A model generated the notes under the pieces. The model was not told where the DNA came from, did not search any database, and saw nothing but the letters and a program-made list of their open reading frames with translations. A program made the translations under genes and the position numbers. From NCBI RefSeq assembly GCF_910596095.1, contig NC_056540.1, positions 10,781,001 through 10,845,000 on the forward strand: a stretch of DNA of 64,000 nt. The letters run 5' to 3'. Below, piece after piece: positions 12,836 to 25,919 of the stretch (its first letter is position 1; every line of letters starts with the position of its first letter). This DNA is from Thunnus maccoyii (Eukaryota > Chordata > Actinopteri > Scombriformes > Scombridae).

Positions 12836-13364
12836 TTGTTTTGTATGCAATTCCTTTTGAGTTTTTAATCGTATAAAAGCCCATCTAGGGTTGGGCATCG
12901 GAAACTGGCTTGAGCTATAAATGCTGTGGTATGTGGCATTGGTCCATGCTATATACTTGTCCCTATAAAAGGGAGTTTTCTGCAGTGCTATGACATACTG
13001 GCGGACTCACTTTAACTCTATAAATACCCATAACGCTGAGACATATCCAGCATGTAATGTACTATATATTATAGAGGTATAAAGTCTGGGCACAAACTCC
13101 TCTTCCCATCATCTCATATGATTTGTCCCAAACCTACTCAACGCATAATATTAGCTAAATTATTTATCATATTCAATCTCATCTGAGCTAAACAGCACAG
13201 CTGTTTCCTATCAGTGGTTGGTTTCCTCTAGTCTTTTCCCTGGAGAACATTAATATTGATGACAAGGAGGAAGGCTGACTAAGCTCTCAGTCACTCTCTC
13301 TCTCTCCCCTCTCTCTCTCCCCTCCCTCTTATACCCACACCCTGGATGCAGGCAGGCGTGCACA

Positions 13365-14940
<1,576 letters not shown>

Positions 14941-15315
14941 CTTTTGAGCACATGAAGAAAAGAAGCTGAGATGCCACAGCAAAAAGCACTTTCTTTTGAT
15001 TATCACAGTATTTGAATCTCTTGATTTGTCTTCAGAAAAGGGTGCTCTTGAGCTCCCTGGGGGTGCTATAAGGGTATATGGCATCCTCACATGGGGGCTC
15101 TCTTACCACATCGGGTGAAAAACGTTAGCCTGGGTGCCTGTCTTGCCCCGTTAGCCTATAGCTAACATTTCTCCAATATTGCCAAACTGGGGAGTGGTGT
15201 AGTGATGTAGCACTGAGAGATAGGCAGGCATCCAGGCTAGGGGTGGGGAAGGGTGGGGTGGGGGTGCCTACAGACAGGGGCGCAATCGGAGTCTAATCAT
15301 GTGGGACGTTTTCTT

Positions 15316-15347
15316 AATAAACTTTTTACTTTTCTTTATGAAATAAA
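15316..15347 (+). terminator. Polyadenylation signals of the thymosin gene
   Basis: AATAAA at 15316-15321 and again at 15342-15347, about 380 bp after the stop codon, fit a 3' UTR of normal length for a beta-thymosin mRNA. Confidence 0.6.
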
Positions 15348-16040
15348 TATGAAGATGTGGAACCAGTCAATGCTGTGCATTTTGCTGTTGCCTTTGTGTC
15401 TATTTGCAAATAAACACACTGTGGTCATGAGGCATGGACTGAACAAATACACCATAAAAAACCATGTTACTATAGTAACTACTATATGATACATGATTAG
15501 ATGATACATCTCAAGGGGTTTCTCCTGATATAATATATTTGCACCATTTTGCCTGTACAGAATTTACAGTACTGTAGTATAAAATTTCATACCTCATATA
15601 TGATCCATATTAAAAACCTATGTTGTTAATGACATTTCAACAAACAAACATAACTTTAAGGTTTCATCAGATATATGTGCAGTGCACAAAGATGTAGTGT
15701 AGTGTACGTATTTTACTGAAAGAATAACAAGGTTGAAGTGTTCTTTTGTTTTAGAGTAATATTAGCAACACACATTTCATTTAAAACATACCTTAATAAT
15801 TATAATACTGTATTATTAGTAATATAGCCTACTATAATATTAGACACATAACCATATATACCGTATATACAGAAAACAAACACATTCATCAATTAAGTTT
15901 TTGAAATAAATCAATAAATTATTCAAACTCAACTTATCATTATGAAAAGTTGTTTTATCCTTGTTTTAATTCAGCAAGACTAGTCCTGTAGCCAGCAAAC
16001 ATTAGCCTGTATTGCTTGGCTTGTGGGTTTTTACTTGGCA

Positions 16041-16360
16041 TTAGAGCTGAAATGATTAGTTAATGAATTAATCAGTCAATCAACAGAAAATCAATTAGCA
16101 ATTATTTTGATAATCAATCACTTAAGTCATTTTTAAGAAAAACAATATTTGATGGTTTCTATGAGTGTGAGTTGACTACATTTAGGTTTTTAACTGTTGT
16201 TTGAACAAGTCAGTTGATGACATCGCCTTAGGCTCTCAGAAATTGTGTTGGGCTTTTCTTTTTTTCTCCAGTATTCTCAAACAATTAATCAAATAAATGA
16301 CAATTAAGAGAATAATCATTAGATTAATAGATAATCAAAACTATCATTAATTACAGCCCT
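16041..16360 (+). mobile_element. Dispersed teleost MITE with terminal inverted repeats
   Basis: Left end ttagagctgaaatgattag and right end aaactatcattaattacagccct are related by inversion (agagctgaaatgatta against agggctgtaattaatga), and both arms contain repeated gattaat/aatcaatt motifs. This is the same general family as 12572-12835. It is noncoding and diverged. Confidence 0.7.
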
Positions 16361-17399
16361 GCTAGGGATCATTAAGTGAATATTAACAGTAACAGCAGTG
16401 TGGTGATTTCAAGGAATCCCATAGAAGAGACAAACCATGAAGAAAGCTACAAAGAAGCAGCAGTGGGTTTCATATTTGATGCTGTCTAGCTAACAGGGGC
16501 TAGCTTGCTAGGTGGCAGTTGCTGAGCTACGAGGCTGAGGGGCTGTGGAGAAATGTGATTGGCTGGAAAGGCGAGGGGGGCGGGGAATGAAGACAACAAC
16601 ACTGCCACAAGTCGTGATATTAAACTTTTTAAAGATACCACTATGAAATAAAAAAATAAACATTTGAAAAAAAAGGGGCATTTGCAAGAGTATTTTTTAC
16701 TTTACTAATAGTATAACGTCTTTATGTCACCTATTATTTATTTATTACATGCTATTTCGGATTTCCATTACAGGTCATTTACAGCCCAAAATCTCCGCCT
16801 GACTGATGTCGCTGACTGGCGTCTTCAGTCCTGCCACCCCTCCTCGGCCTGTCAAACCTGTCACCTCCTGAGCCTTTATTGCTCTGTTTCTCTCACCTTG
16901 CACTGCCATAAATCACCCATCAACGCACCCTGGACGGCCTAATGTGTCTGAAATGTCTGTTAGAATTTAATTAACGTGCATTTTTACTTCATGTTATTCT
17001 AAGCATAGTGTAGAATACACACCATCCAAACCTGTATACAGAAGCAGAAAAAAATAGGCCTACCCTATATTTATTTATTTTAGTGGTGGTAGTAGTACTA
17101 TAACAATCGTTTGATCTAATTAATTATGATATTATATTATATTATATTATTATATATTTATCCTTGACAAATGAGTCACCATTTTTGATTCGTCCATTGC
17201 TTAAAAAAGTAATAACTACAACAACAACAAAAAAAAACTCATGCCAGCACTGCCCACGTGATTTGTCATTGAGAGTTTCGATGTTTATGGGACATCTAGC
17301 ACTCAGGAGGCAGAAACACGCCCAGTTAGATCAACTATTGTTTGTGAGTTATTAACCCATTAAAATCGTTAAATGAGTCCTCAGTCAAGGACAAATTAT

Positions 17400-17690
17400 G
17401 AAGCGTTCCGGGTTGATTTTTAATTGTTTTGTATTATTTCCCAACCAGGTGTTGAGAGGCTCTAGGTTTCAGTCATATTGCAGGATGAATGTGGGCGATA
17501 TCTAATTAGTAGGGATTATCCTCACCTACACCTCTCCACTATTGTGTGGAGGTCTTCGCCCAGCCCTCAGCCCATTGTCCGCCGCGCTGAGTGAATTGTT
17601 GTTTTAAGGGATTTTGAGTGGCTTATTGGGGATTTGACAAGTGTAAGCAATTTAATTTAAAAACTGTAATGATAATCATTAACTTGGGAA
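17400..17690. promoter_or_regulatory. Candidate wnt8a-proximal regulatory block
   Basis: About 1.1 kb upstream of the first wnt8a promoter lies a non-repetitive block with tctaattagtagggattatcc (homeodomain, then a GGATTA paired/Otx-type core) and ctcacctacacctctcc (tandem T-box-like half sites). Wnt8a in fish is known to respond to T-box and Nodal/Wnt input. The link here is inference from motifs and position. Confidence 0.25.
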
Positions 17691-18703
17691 CTTCTCTCTT
17701 ATCAAATCACACTGTGAGTATGAAATGACAGAAACTGACATGATGACTGTTGATGATCGAAGTGATTATTCGGGCTAAATAAAGGAAGATAATCAGTATA
17801 AATAAATGTGAATGGAGTAAATAGCCTACTGTATAATCCCAGATTTCTAAAATGATCAATATGAATATTTTTTTGTTTGGTGGGGAGTAGGTCCATCAAA
17901 ATGTGTGGCAATATCCCAACTAATAATTTAAAGGTTTAAACATTAAAGCTCTCATTTATTTATACTCCTGTAAATTCCAGACTGTTTTCACACCAAGTTG
18001 TTTCCCAGGGAAACATCTATTATCCTATTATCACGACGATGTCAATGTCGCCGATGTGTGAGGCAGTATTTACATGACTATATACCGTCAGCTCCTGAAA
18101 GACTTTATGGCTTTGTAGTCACTGTGCGTCCCCCTGAGGCACTGGTGCCATTTCCCAAACTTTTCCAACTTCACACGATGCGTCACGACGATATTCAGTA
18201 CTGTATTTCTGTAATTTAAATTTAATAATTATGAAAACTATTCAATTACTTTTGGAGTAAAGGCCAAAGTGCACCAGACAACCCCTCTACAAATCCCCCA
18301 TAAATCACTTTAATATTTCTATATCATGGGAGAAGGTTGTAGTGTGTTGAGTGGTGTACCCAGATTTGTCTGGCACAATTTTCTATATTTTAATATGTTC
18401 TAAATTTTATTTATATCTTAAGTATACCTTAAATCTATGATATGATTAATATAGGCCTTATGTTAATATGGGATGATATGCTGATTTTATTCTGCGGATA
18501 TGCCTCACTTCGTGGGAACAGTGTATAGGGATTAAAGCCTGGGAACGACAGGTGAATGAATGGGGGGCTGTTTAACTGTCTGCGTCACTTCTTTGAAGTG
18601 CACTTATGCACCGACGGCTCCTATTTGTCTATCGAACACGGCGATCAGTGTCGTCGTTGACGCGTTTTCACAGTGAAACGCTACCTGCGGGACAAATCTG
18701 TCA

Positions 18704-18728
18704 ATCAAAGGGGTTAGACCATATAAAT
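18704..18728 (+). promoter_or_regulatory. wnt8a promoter: TCF/LEF site and TATA box
   Basis: ATCAAAG at 18704-18710 matches the TCF/LEF core (A/T)(A/T)CAAAG. TATAAAT at 18722-18728 is a good TATA box, placing the transcription start near 18750-18755, about 80 nt before the initiator codon at 18833. A TCF site 12 bp from the TATA box would fit Wnt autoregulation; that is inference. Confidence 0.5.
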
Positions 18729-18832
18729 ATCATCCGCGTGGAGTCTGGGCCACAACTTCAGTTGCTGCCTTCTCTCTTGGTATTCACATCTGGGATACGA
18801 GAAAACAGGCCTCCGTTTGGAATACAGCTGAT

Positions 18833-20784
18833 ATGGGACACCTGATTCTCCTCACAGCAATGGTTCTGTCCATGAGCTGTCATTTCCAGTCTGCATCGGC
18901 TTGGTATGTTTACTGGTATATTACTTTTGGAGGAATTCGTTTAAAAAAAAATACTGCAGTGTAATTTGTGTCTGCTGGTGGTTTAGTGACCTTGAATTAA
19001 AATGATTTTCCTGTTTTATTTCTACAGGACGGTGAATAATTTCCTCATGACTGGACCTAAGGTAACTACAGTTTCAAACCTCTTCTGTGCAACTTGTGGC
19101 TAATACATTAGTTAATTCTGTAACGAATAAATGCCTCTTGCATTTGGTTAGATGCAATAATCCATAACGATGCCCTTTGTTTTCTCTCCCAAGGCTTTTC
19201 TGACTTACGCCAGCAGTGTGCAAGTGGGCGCACAGAGTGGAATACAAGAGTGTAAACACCAGTTCGCGTGGGACAGATGGAACTGCCCAGAAAGCACACT
19301 TCAGTTATCCACACACAACGGTCTTCGAAGTGGTAAGAAAGCCATATTATATTTTTCCCCGAATACCTGGCATGCAGGAGCAAGGGTTTGAGTCCGTTGA
19401 CTGTCAACTGTCAACTGTGCTGAAGCGTTCTTGCGTAAAGATTGAATCCCTCAGAGCAAAAAACGCACTTCTCTGTAGCTGACCCTGCGCTCTGGCCTCA
19501 ATGGAAAGGGGACGCAAAGAAAACCTGACATTCCTTGTTGAAATCACATTAAAATAACATTTGTTTGACAATATTTCCACCATATAAACCTCTACTAACA
19601 CATTTACGCGCGGTTTACGCGCATTTTACGATCAGTATTTGAGTGCGGCCTTTGCGCATTTATGGTGCCAAATTTGATGGCAAACTATAACATCATGGTT
19701 TGCTTTCTTTGTCACTTATTTTAGCCACAAGGGAGACATCTTTTGTCCATGCTATCAGCGCGGCCGGAGTGATGTATACGCTCACTAAGAACTGCAGTAT
19801 GGGAGACTTTGACAACTGCGGCTGTGATGACTCCAGAATTGGACAGACAGGTACGTTTCTCTTCCATGCGTCTTCTATTTACTATTGGGCTAAATTACGC
19901 GAGATAGAGATGTTACTCGTACAATGTAATAACAAATTGCATTTATTTAATTCCCAGGTGGCAGAGGATGGATCTGGGGAGGCTGCAGTGATAATGTGGC
20001 GTTTGGAGAGAAGATCTCCAAACAGTTTGTGGACGCACTGGAAGATGGGCATGACTCTCGCGCAGCAGTTAACCTGCATAACAACGAGGCAGGCAGACTG
20101 GTATGCTATCATTTTACGGCCACGTCAGCATCTACGTATGGGTTCAACCCCCAGAATAAAGATAAAGTTGTGTAGCGTTGAATTTTCAGCTAACTCTCTC
20201 TCTCTCTCTTCTGTCAGGCAATCAAAGCTACCATGAGGAGAGCCTGTAAGTGTCACGGGGTATCCGGAAGCTGCAGCATCCAAACCTGTTGGATGCAGCT
20301 GGCCGACTTCAGAGAGGTGGGTAACTACCTGAAGATGAAGCACGAACATGCGAAGAAACTGGAGATGGACAAGAAGCCGGCGAGGGCTGGGAACAGTGCT
20401 GACAACAGAGGAGCAATTACGCACGCTTTTCGGAGCACCGCCCGGACCGAGCTCATTTACCTGGAGGACTCTCCGGATTACTGCGTCAAGAACCAGAGCC
20501 TGGGGTATCAGGGCACAGAGGGGCGGGAGTGTCTAAAGGGTGACAAGAACATGTCCCAGTGGGAGAGAAAGAGCTGCCGCAGGCTGTGCTACGAATGCGG
20601 CCTCAGAGTGGTGGAGAAGCGCATCGAAGTCGTCAGCAGCTGCAACTGCAAGTTTCACTGGTGCTGCACAGTTAAATGCGAAAAATGCACGCAAGTTGTT
20701 ACTAAATATTACTGTGCACGTAAAGAAAATGGGAGGAAACCACATAATAAAACAAAGCGCAGGCATCGTGCGCGCCGGCACTGA
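18833..20784 (+). CDS. wnt8a: Wnt8a-type secreted signalling protein, upstream tandem copy
   Basis: Wnt8 is a secreted, lipid-modified ligand for Frizzled/LRP receptors that drives beta-catenin signalling in ventrolateral and posterior mesoderm. Six coding exons: 18833-18903, 19028-19061, 19194-19332, 19725-19850, 19958-20100, 20218-20784, all with GT-AG borders and in frame, 359 aa. Residues 1-22 form a signal peptide ([15 protein letters not shown]). Wnt8 hallmarks follow: [51 protein letters not shown], then [14 protein letters not shown] with the acylated serine (equivalent to Ser187 of Xenopus Wnt8), YLEDSPDYC and CNCKFHWCC. The C-terminus is basic (KRRHRARRH). The exon phases equal those of the next gene. 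Assignment to Wnt8a rather than Wnt8b rests on the tandem arrangement known from zebrafish and the [20 protein letters not shown] wording. Confidence 0.95.
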
Positions 20785-20894
20785 TTGTCAGACTGTTGCT
20801 CATCACCATTCATCATCAATAATTATTATTATTCTGTATTACAAGAGTGTAGTTTGTACAACTCCAACTATCACATCACCTGAAGCCTTTTAAT

Positions 20895-20901
20895 GCACTT
20901 T
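20895..20901 (+). promoter_or_regulatory. GCACTTT heptamer in wnt8a 3' UTR
   Basis: GCACTTT is the complement of the AAAGUGC seed shared by the miR-17 and Xenopus miR-427 families. The downstream wnt8a copy carries the same heptamer at 23470-23476. It could be chance. Confidence 0.25.
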
Positions 20902-21064
20902 ATGTTACTAATTTGATCAATCACATTGTGTTTTTAGGACCAAGTTCTCCACACATGCTCACCCTTTATCACCTCAGAGCGTGTGCTGTGTGGATATTTG
21001 GCCGGATTTGTTCTGTGTTGTCTGCTAAATATTTTATGTGTATTTTTATTGAAAAAAATGACCT

Positions 21065-21178
21065 AATAAATATTTTTATAATATATATGACTCCGTCTGG
21101 TTTGTCAGAGGCAATAGTCTGATTCCGTTATTTGTATATTGGTGCCCTGGTGTCATGCAGCCTTGGGAAGAAAATAAA
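21065..21178 (+). terminator. Polyadenylation signals of upstream wnt8a
   Basis: AATAAA at 21065-21070 and at 21173-21178, 280 and 390 bp after the stop codon and before the next start codon at 21374. They would allow the upstream gene to end on its own instead of running on into the second reading frame. Confidence 0.5.
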
Positions 21179-21295
21179 CTACCACCTAATGCCACCCTTT
21201 GAAGTGCGCATAAAGGCGTTTCCTAAAGCCACCCAATCAGCTCTCTCGGACCTGGGGGGGACAAAGCACAAGAGCTCCATTTGTTCTCCATTCAA

Positions 21296-21302
21296 ATAAA
21301 AG
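21296..21302 (+). promoter_or_regulatory. TATA-like element before downstream wnt8a
   Basis: ATAAAAG at 21296-21302 lies 72 bp upstream of the second wnt8a start codon, a distance that suits an independent promoter. An ACAAAG core lies 30 bp further up (21261-21266). Weak evidence by itself. Confidence 0.3.
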
Positions 21303-21373
21303 AGAAAGTTGCAGCACACCGGCTCAAAATAAGTAGATCTTCTTCTTTGCTGGCTATCCTTAGCTATATCGAA

Positions 21374-23397
21374 ATGGTACATTCATTATTGTGGCTCCTA
21401 CCTCTCCTATACAAAATGACTCCGGGACATGCCTGGTAAGTGACTGTTTTCCTCTATATTTACTATATGTGTAGACGTAAGGTTGATTGATCTAATTCTT
21501 AAATGTTTATCTTCTTCTCAGGGTTGCAAGTAACTTTCTTATGACGGGACCCAAGGTAAAAAAGAAAAGACTTGATTTCTTGAATTACTCAGACAAGTTG
21601 GGGATATAATTTCTGAACGTGATTCAGGCCAATAAACTGTAATTATTGCCTCTCCTGCAGGCCTATCTCACCTATGCAAGAAGCGTGCAGGTGGGCGCAC
21701 AGAGTGGGATTGATGAGTGCAAACACCAGTTTACTTGGGATAGATGGAACTGTCCGGACAGCGCAGTCCAGCTCAGAGGACTACGACGCGGTAGGTTATA
21801 ATTGTAAAGACAGTTCCTACCTGCGGTTATGGATGCGGGTCCACACATTTTAAAGAGATGTGATCTTAAGGATATTTTTGCTGTGCGTAAAAATGCCTTC
21901 TTTGCCGCGTAAAATGTATGTTTGCATGCATCCACAGGACATCAGGAACTTTATGGAAAAAACACTAGAATCTCACTATAAGGGATCAGATAAACATGGA
22001 TAGGTGTATATCTATCAGTTACATATTTATCTATTCATTTCCATGTTAGTTAGTCATGCCTACAACGAACTCAGTTGAAAAATGCTGAATTTTAAGGCAT
22101 AATTGTACCTAAATGTATTTTATCACTATTTTGTAATAATTTTTATTAGTATTATTACAGGTAATTCTTTCATTTTCACTTACTTCCATTTTCATACAGC
22201 TTGGCATGACATAGCTGTTTAGTGTGACATGTTTCTGCCCTAGAAGATGTTGATTACCCAATATTATATATTACATATTTCCTCTCATTTACAGCCACCA
22301 GAGAGACGTCTTTCGTCCACGCCATCAGTGCAGCAGGGGTCATGTACACTCTGACCAGGAACTGCAGTCTGGGAGACCTCGACAACTGTGGCTGTGATGT
22401 CTCAAAGAACGGGAAAATTGGTGAGGCTCACTGCAAAAAATATATATTACCCTGAATGTTACTTTATTACCAGCTACTGTGTCCTATTGTGGACATTAAA
22501 CTTATTTTAAATGTGTATGCATTTATGATACAATATGAATGTATGATATTTGAGGGTTAAAGTTGGTCTAATTTTAACTGATATTTTGTTTGCAGGCGGA
22601 CGTGGCTGGTTATGGGGTGGCTGTAGCGATAACGTGGATTTCGGGGAAAGGATTTCCAAACAGTACGTGGATGCGCAGGAGACAGGTCAGGACTCCAGGG
22701 CTGCTGTCAACCTGCACAATAATGAGGCCGGACGTCTAGTAAGCATCTTCACAAGCATTTTTCTGACATTTAAGAAAACAATTTTCTAATTGCAATTTAA
22801 ATATTCGGCAGCAATTTAACTTTCCCTTGTTTCCAACAGGCTGTGAAGGCAACAATGAAGCGCATCTGCAGATGTCATGGCATGTCTGAGAGCTGCAGCG
22901 TCCAAACCTGTTGGACACAGCTGTCCGATTTCAGAGACATTGGCAACTATTTGAAAATCAAGCACAGCCAAGCCCAAAAACTGGACATCGACAAAAGGCG
23001 TATGAGGGCTGGCAACAGCGCGGACAACCGAGGTGCCATCGTGGACGCGTTCGGCAGTATCTCCCAGACGGAGCTCGTCTACCTGGAAGACTCTCCAGAC
23101 TATTGCAGGAGGAACAGCAGCTCGGGGCTGTACGGCACCGAGGGCCGGGAGTGTGTGCAGCACGGAGAGGGTTTGACCCAGTGGGAGAGGAGGAGCTGCC
23201 GCAGGTTGTGTCATGAATGCGGCCTGAGGGTGGAGGAGAGGCGCACGGAGGTAGTGAGTAGCTGCAACTGCAAATTCCACTGGTGCTGCAAGGTGAACTG
23301 TGACGACTGCTCTCAGGTTATAGTCAAACACGTGTGCGCCAGGAGGGAAAGTGGTGAGGGACATGGCTTTAGACGGAGATATCGTGGACCCAAATAA
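21374..23397 (+). CDS. wnt8a: Wnt8a-type secreted signalling protein, downstream tandem copy
   Basis: A second complete Wnt8 gene, 590 bp after the stop of the first. Six exons: 21374-21435, 21522-21555, 21661-21790, 22295-22420, 22596-22738, 22840-23397, 350 aa, with the same intron phases as the first copy; exons 2, 4 and 5 have exactly the same lengths. The signal peptide is [20 protein letters not shown]. Landmarks: [69 protein letters not shown] and CNCKFHWCC, so the fold is intact. The acylation-site motif reads CHGMSESC instead of CHGxSGSC: the serine is kept but the next Gly is Glu. In zebrafish two tandem wnt8a reading frames are known to be made partly from one bicistronic transcript; this is probably the equivalent second frame. 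Stop TAA overlaps an AATAAA string. Confidence 0.94.
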
Positions 23398-23574
23398 TAA
23401 AGATTTCAGTCTTCATGAAAGTCTGTGAAATAAGGGCCAGATTTAGCTGAGATTAAATGTCTAATGTTTGCACTTTTGTTTTATTTTTCAGTGTTGTATG
23501 TCTATTTATGAATACTGTTTGTTTGATTGAAAATAAATGGTTGAACTGGGCTTGTTGAGTCTACATGAAATAAA
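23396..23574 (+). terminator. Polyadenylation signals of downstream wnt8a
   Basis: AATAAA at 23396-23401 (overlapping the stop codon, so too early to be the main site), 23532-23537 and 23569-23574. The last two imply a very short 3' UTR of roughly 150-200 bp. Confidence 0.6.
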
Positions 23575-23589
23575 GATTTCTTAATGTCA

Positions 23590-25740
23590 CTTTAAGTCTT
23601 TTTTTCCAGGAAAAATCGCATTATTTTACTCCGGGGATTTTATGACAAGGCACACATACCAAAGTTACGTCCATTAGAATAAGAATGGACTGAATACACT
23701 TAACAGAGGATTACATGGATAACATGGTGCAGTTCACACCTAGCCGAGGTGTTGATCCACCGTTGATCCCGTATTACTTTGATGTCAACGTGTATTGATT
23801 TGATTCAAAGAGCTGTGAGGCTTTGAAAGACAAATTAGGGAAGTATTTCTACCACTACAAGTTAGGTATTTGGGCCTGATAATCTGGGACACCGCTGCCT
23901 ATCCGAGTCTTTGTCACATCCCACAGGCAATGCAAATGTTTCACAATACATCAAAGCATATGGGGGGGGGGGGGGGGGGGGGGGGAGACGCGTTGACAGA
24001 CTGCTACAGACTTTCTCAGCAAAATGGGTCACTTTAAGGTGCAGTTATTACAGCCAGAGAAGAGACAGTTATAAATAAGGGCGACTCACATTCCACTTTG
24101 AAAGCAAGATAATTTCTAATCTTATAATTTGCAAGTAATTAGGTCTAAGAGAGGCCCCGATCCCCACCCACCGGCCTGTCTGTGTCTAAGGAGCCATTCA
24201 TTCACCCCCTTCTTTCCTCTACCCCCTGTATCTCCAGAAATCTTCCTCTCAGCTGGATGTGTCATAAATCTGCCACTGCCTCAGTTAAATGAGTGATGGC
24301 ATGGATATTACCTTCATCAGGGGGTCCACGCCTGGGGGAGAGGGGGGTGGGAGTCTAACAGAAAAGAAGGCAGGTCACAAGGCTGTTTTACTGTCTTTAC
24401 AGAGCAGTTACTATAGAAGCAAGTAAATAGCAAGATAAGAACAGCATGGATTATCATTATATTAGATCAACATGTGTCACTATATATCCCTAAGAACTGT
24501 GGTTACATTATAGAGTCTGGCACAGGCAGAAAAGGAAGAGAAACTGTGAAACTGTACGACTACACCCAGAGTGAAATGAAATCTCAACTGTAGGGAGAAC
24601 AAGTAAACACTCTCACAGACCAAAAAACACTCCCTCCAACCCTTCCCATGTGTCTGTTTGCTTCTGGGGATGTCCTGTATTTCCCATGCTGTCCTGCTGT
24701 GTGTTAATGAAGCTTTCGCCCCACTGGAGGCCCTCACCGATCCACCCCTTATCTCTAATCTCCATTGGGTACAAATATTGGTTCCATATTGGTCCCGTCT
24801 GAGAATAATCTGACCTGATGCTCACTGGTGCTCTAGAAGTGTAATGACCACATGTTCTTCCATTATTGTCTGTTGAAATGTTGAAAAAAAAGTGTCATTT
24901 CTAGATGAGATGTTGTCTTTTGTGGCTTTTTCATTTTTATGAAATTAGTATTTTTAAAACAATAAAAAAAAATCAACCTAATATTCTGAACATTATTTTA
25001 CACTGATATAACACCTAGCTAAAATTGCTGCTATATAATTATACTGTATTTGGTGCCTCCTCTACAGTGGTAGTATCATGTCTTTCATGGGGGGGGTATG
25101 TTTCCCAATCAGGACAGCAGAGGAAAACAGTGGAGGGGGTGATATCCCATGAGGACCCCCCAGGAGGACTCCTGTATTCACCCAGACAGGCCTGGGGGTC
25201 TAGGGGGGGATCTGAGCGTGATTGATCATCCTTTCTCCCTGCAGCCCTCCTCTCTCACCTGGGTGTGAGATACCAAGAGGCCTGACTCAGGACAGGCTGC
25301 GGCTGGGATACAAGATCTGACACAGTCCTCGACATCAGTTTGCAAGCCGCGCTACGAATTTGAATAAAAAGCATGTGTGAGGTCAGAACATGGCTTACAA
25401 CAAATACCTCTCAGCAGCAACATTAATATATGTATTGTATATGAATAAAACAATTTAGAAATGTTTATCCACATTTAGGCCCGAGCAACATTAACGTCTA
25501 GATCTAAAGAGATCTAAAATTAAGACATGTCTGTCTCACAAGCTACGGAAGAAGTCACAAATCAGACACACAAGTTGAAACATGATGAACCAATACGTAG
25601 GTAAATGCTGTTGGTGCGTGACAGGAAATCAGCTGCGCCTATGTTTAGAGACACATACTCTGCAGTGTGAACACACTTAAACATTTTAAGTCTTTATGAC
25701 CACAAATGCTTTCTATCTTAGCCCTTTACGCAATAGGTGG
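23590..25740. other. Intergenic region between wnt8a and lcp2
   Basis: No gene recognised. It contains the 24-base G run and a pyrimidine/purine-rich stretch around 24140-24370 free of simple repeats; nothing else could be assigned. Confidence 0.5.
23962..23985 (+). repeat. Homopolymer G run (24 bases)
   Basis: Twenty-four consecutive G residues. Long G runs can fold as G-quadruplexes and are hard to sequence, so the true length is uncertain. Confidence 0.95.
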
Positions 25741-25768
25741 GTAAGAAGATGACACACCACAAGTATGG

Positions 25769-25776
25769 CTATTTAA
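25769..25776 (+). promoter_or_regulatory. Possible lcp2 core promoter
   Basis: CTATTTAAAG-like TATA sequence about 145 bp upstream of the lcp2 start codon; an ETS-type CAGGAAAT lies at 25622-25629. ETS sites are usual in haematopoietic promoters. Motif-level evidence only. Confidence 0.3.
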
Positions 25777-25919
25777 AGGACTGAGAAGTCTGTGAACTCT
25801 TCATTTTGTAAGGTAGATTGAGTAAGATTTCATCACTTTTCAACACTGCCAAACAGAAAGGCCCTGCTTTGAAGTAAACCCTGTATTTTTCCAGTGGGTG
25901 ATATTTACGGGAGGCGAGC

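Larger units (their letters stand above)
15400..18660. other. Intergenic region upstream of wnt8a
   Basis: AT-rich intergenic DNA with one MITE (16041-16360) and a more GC-balanced, possibly conserved block at 17400-17690. No gene recognised. Confidence 0.5.

Noticed and set aside
22816-23364. 182-codon open frame antisense to wnt8a exon 6
   Set aside because: Shadow of the wnt8a coding exon; no independent motif.
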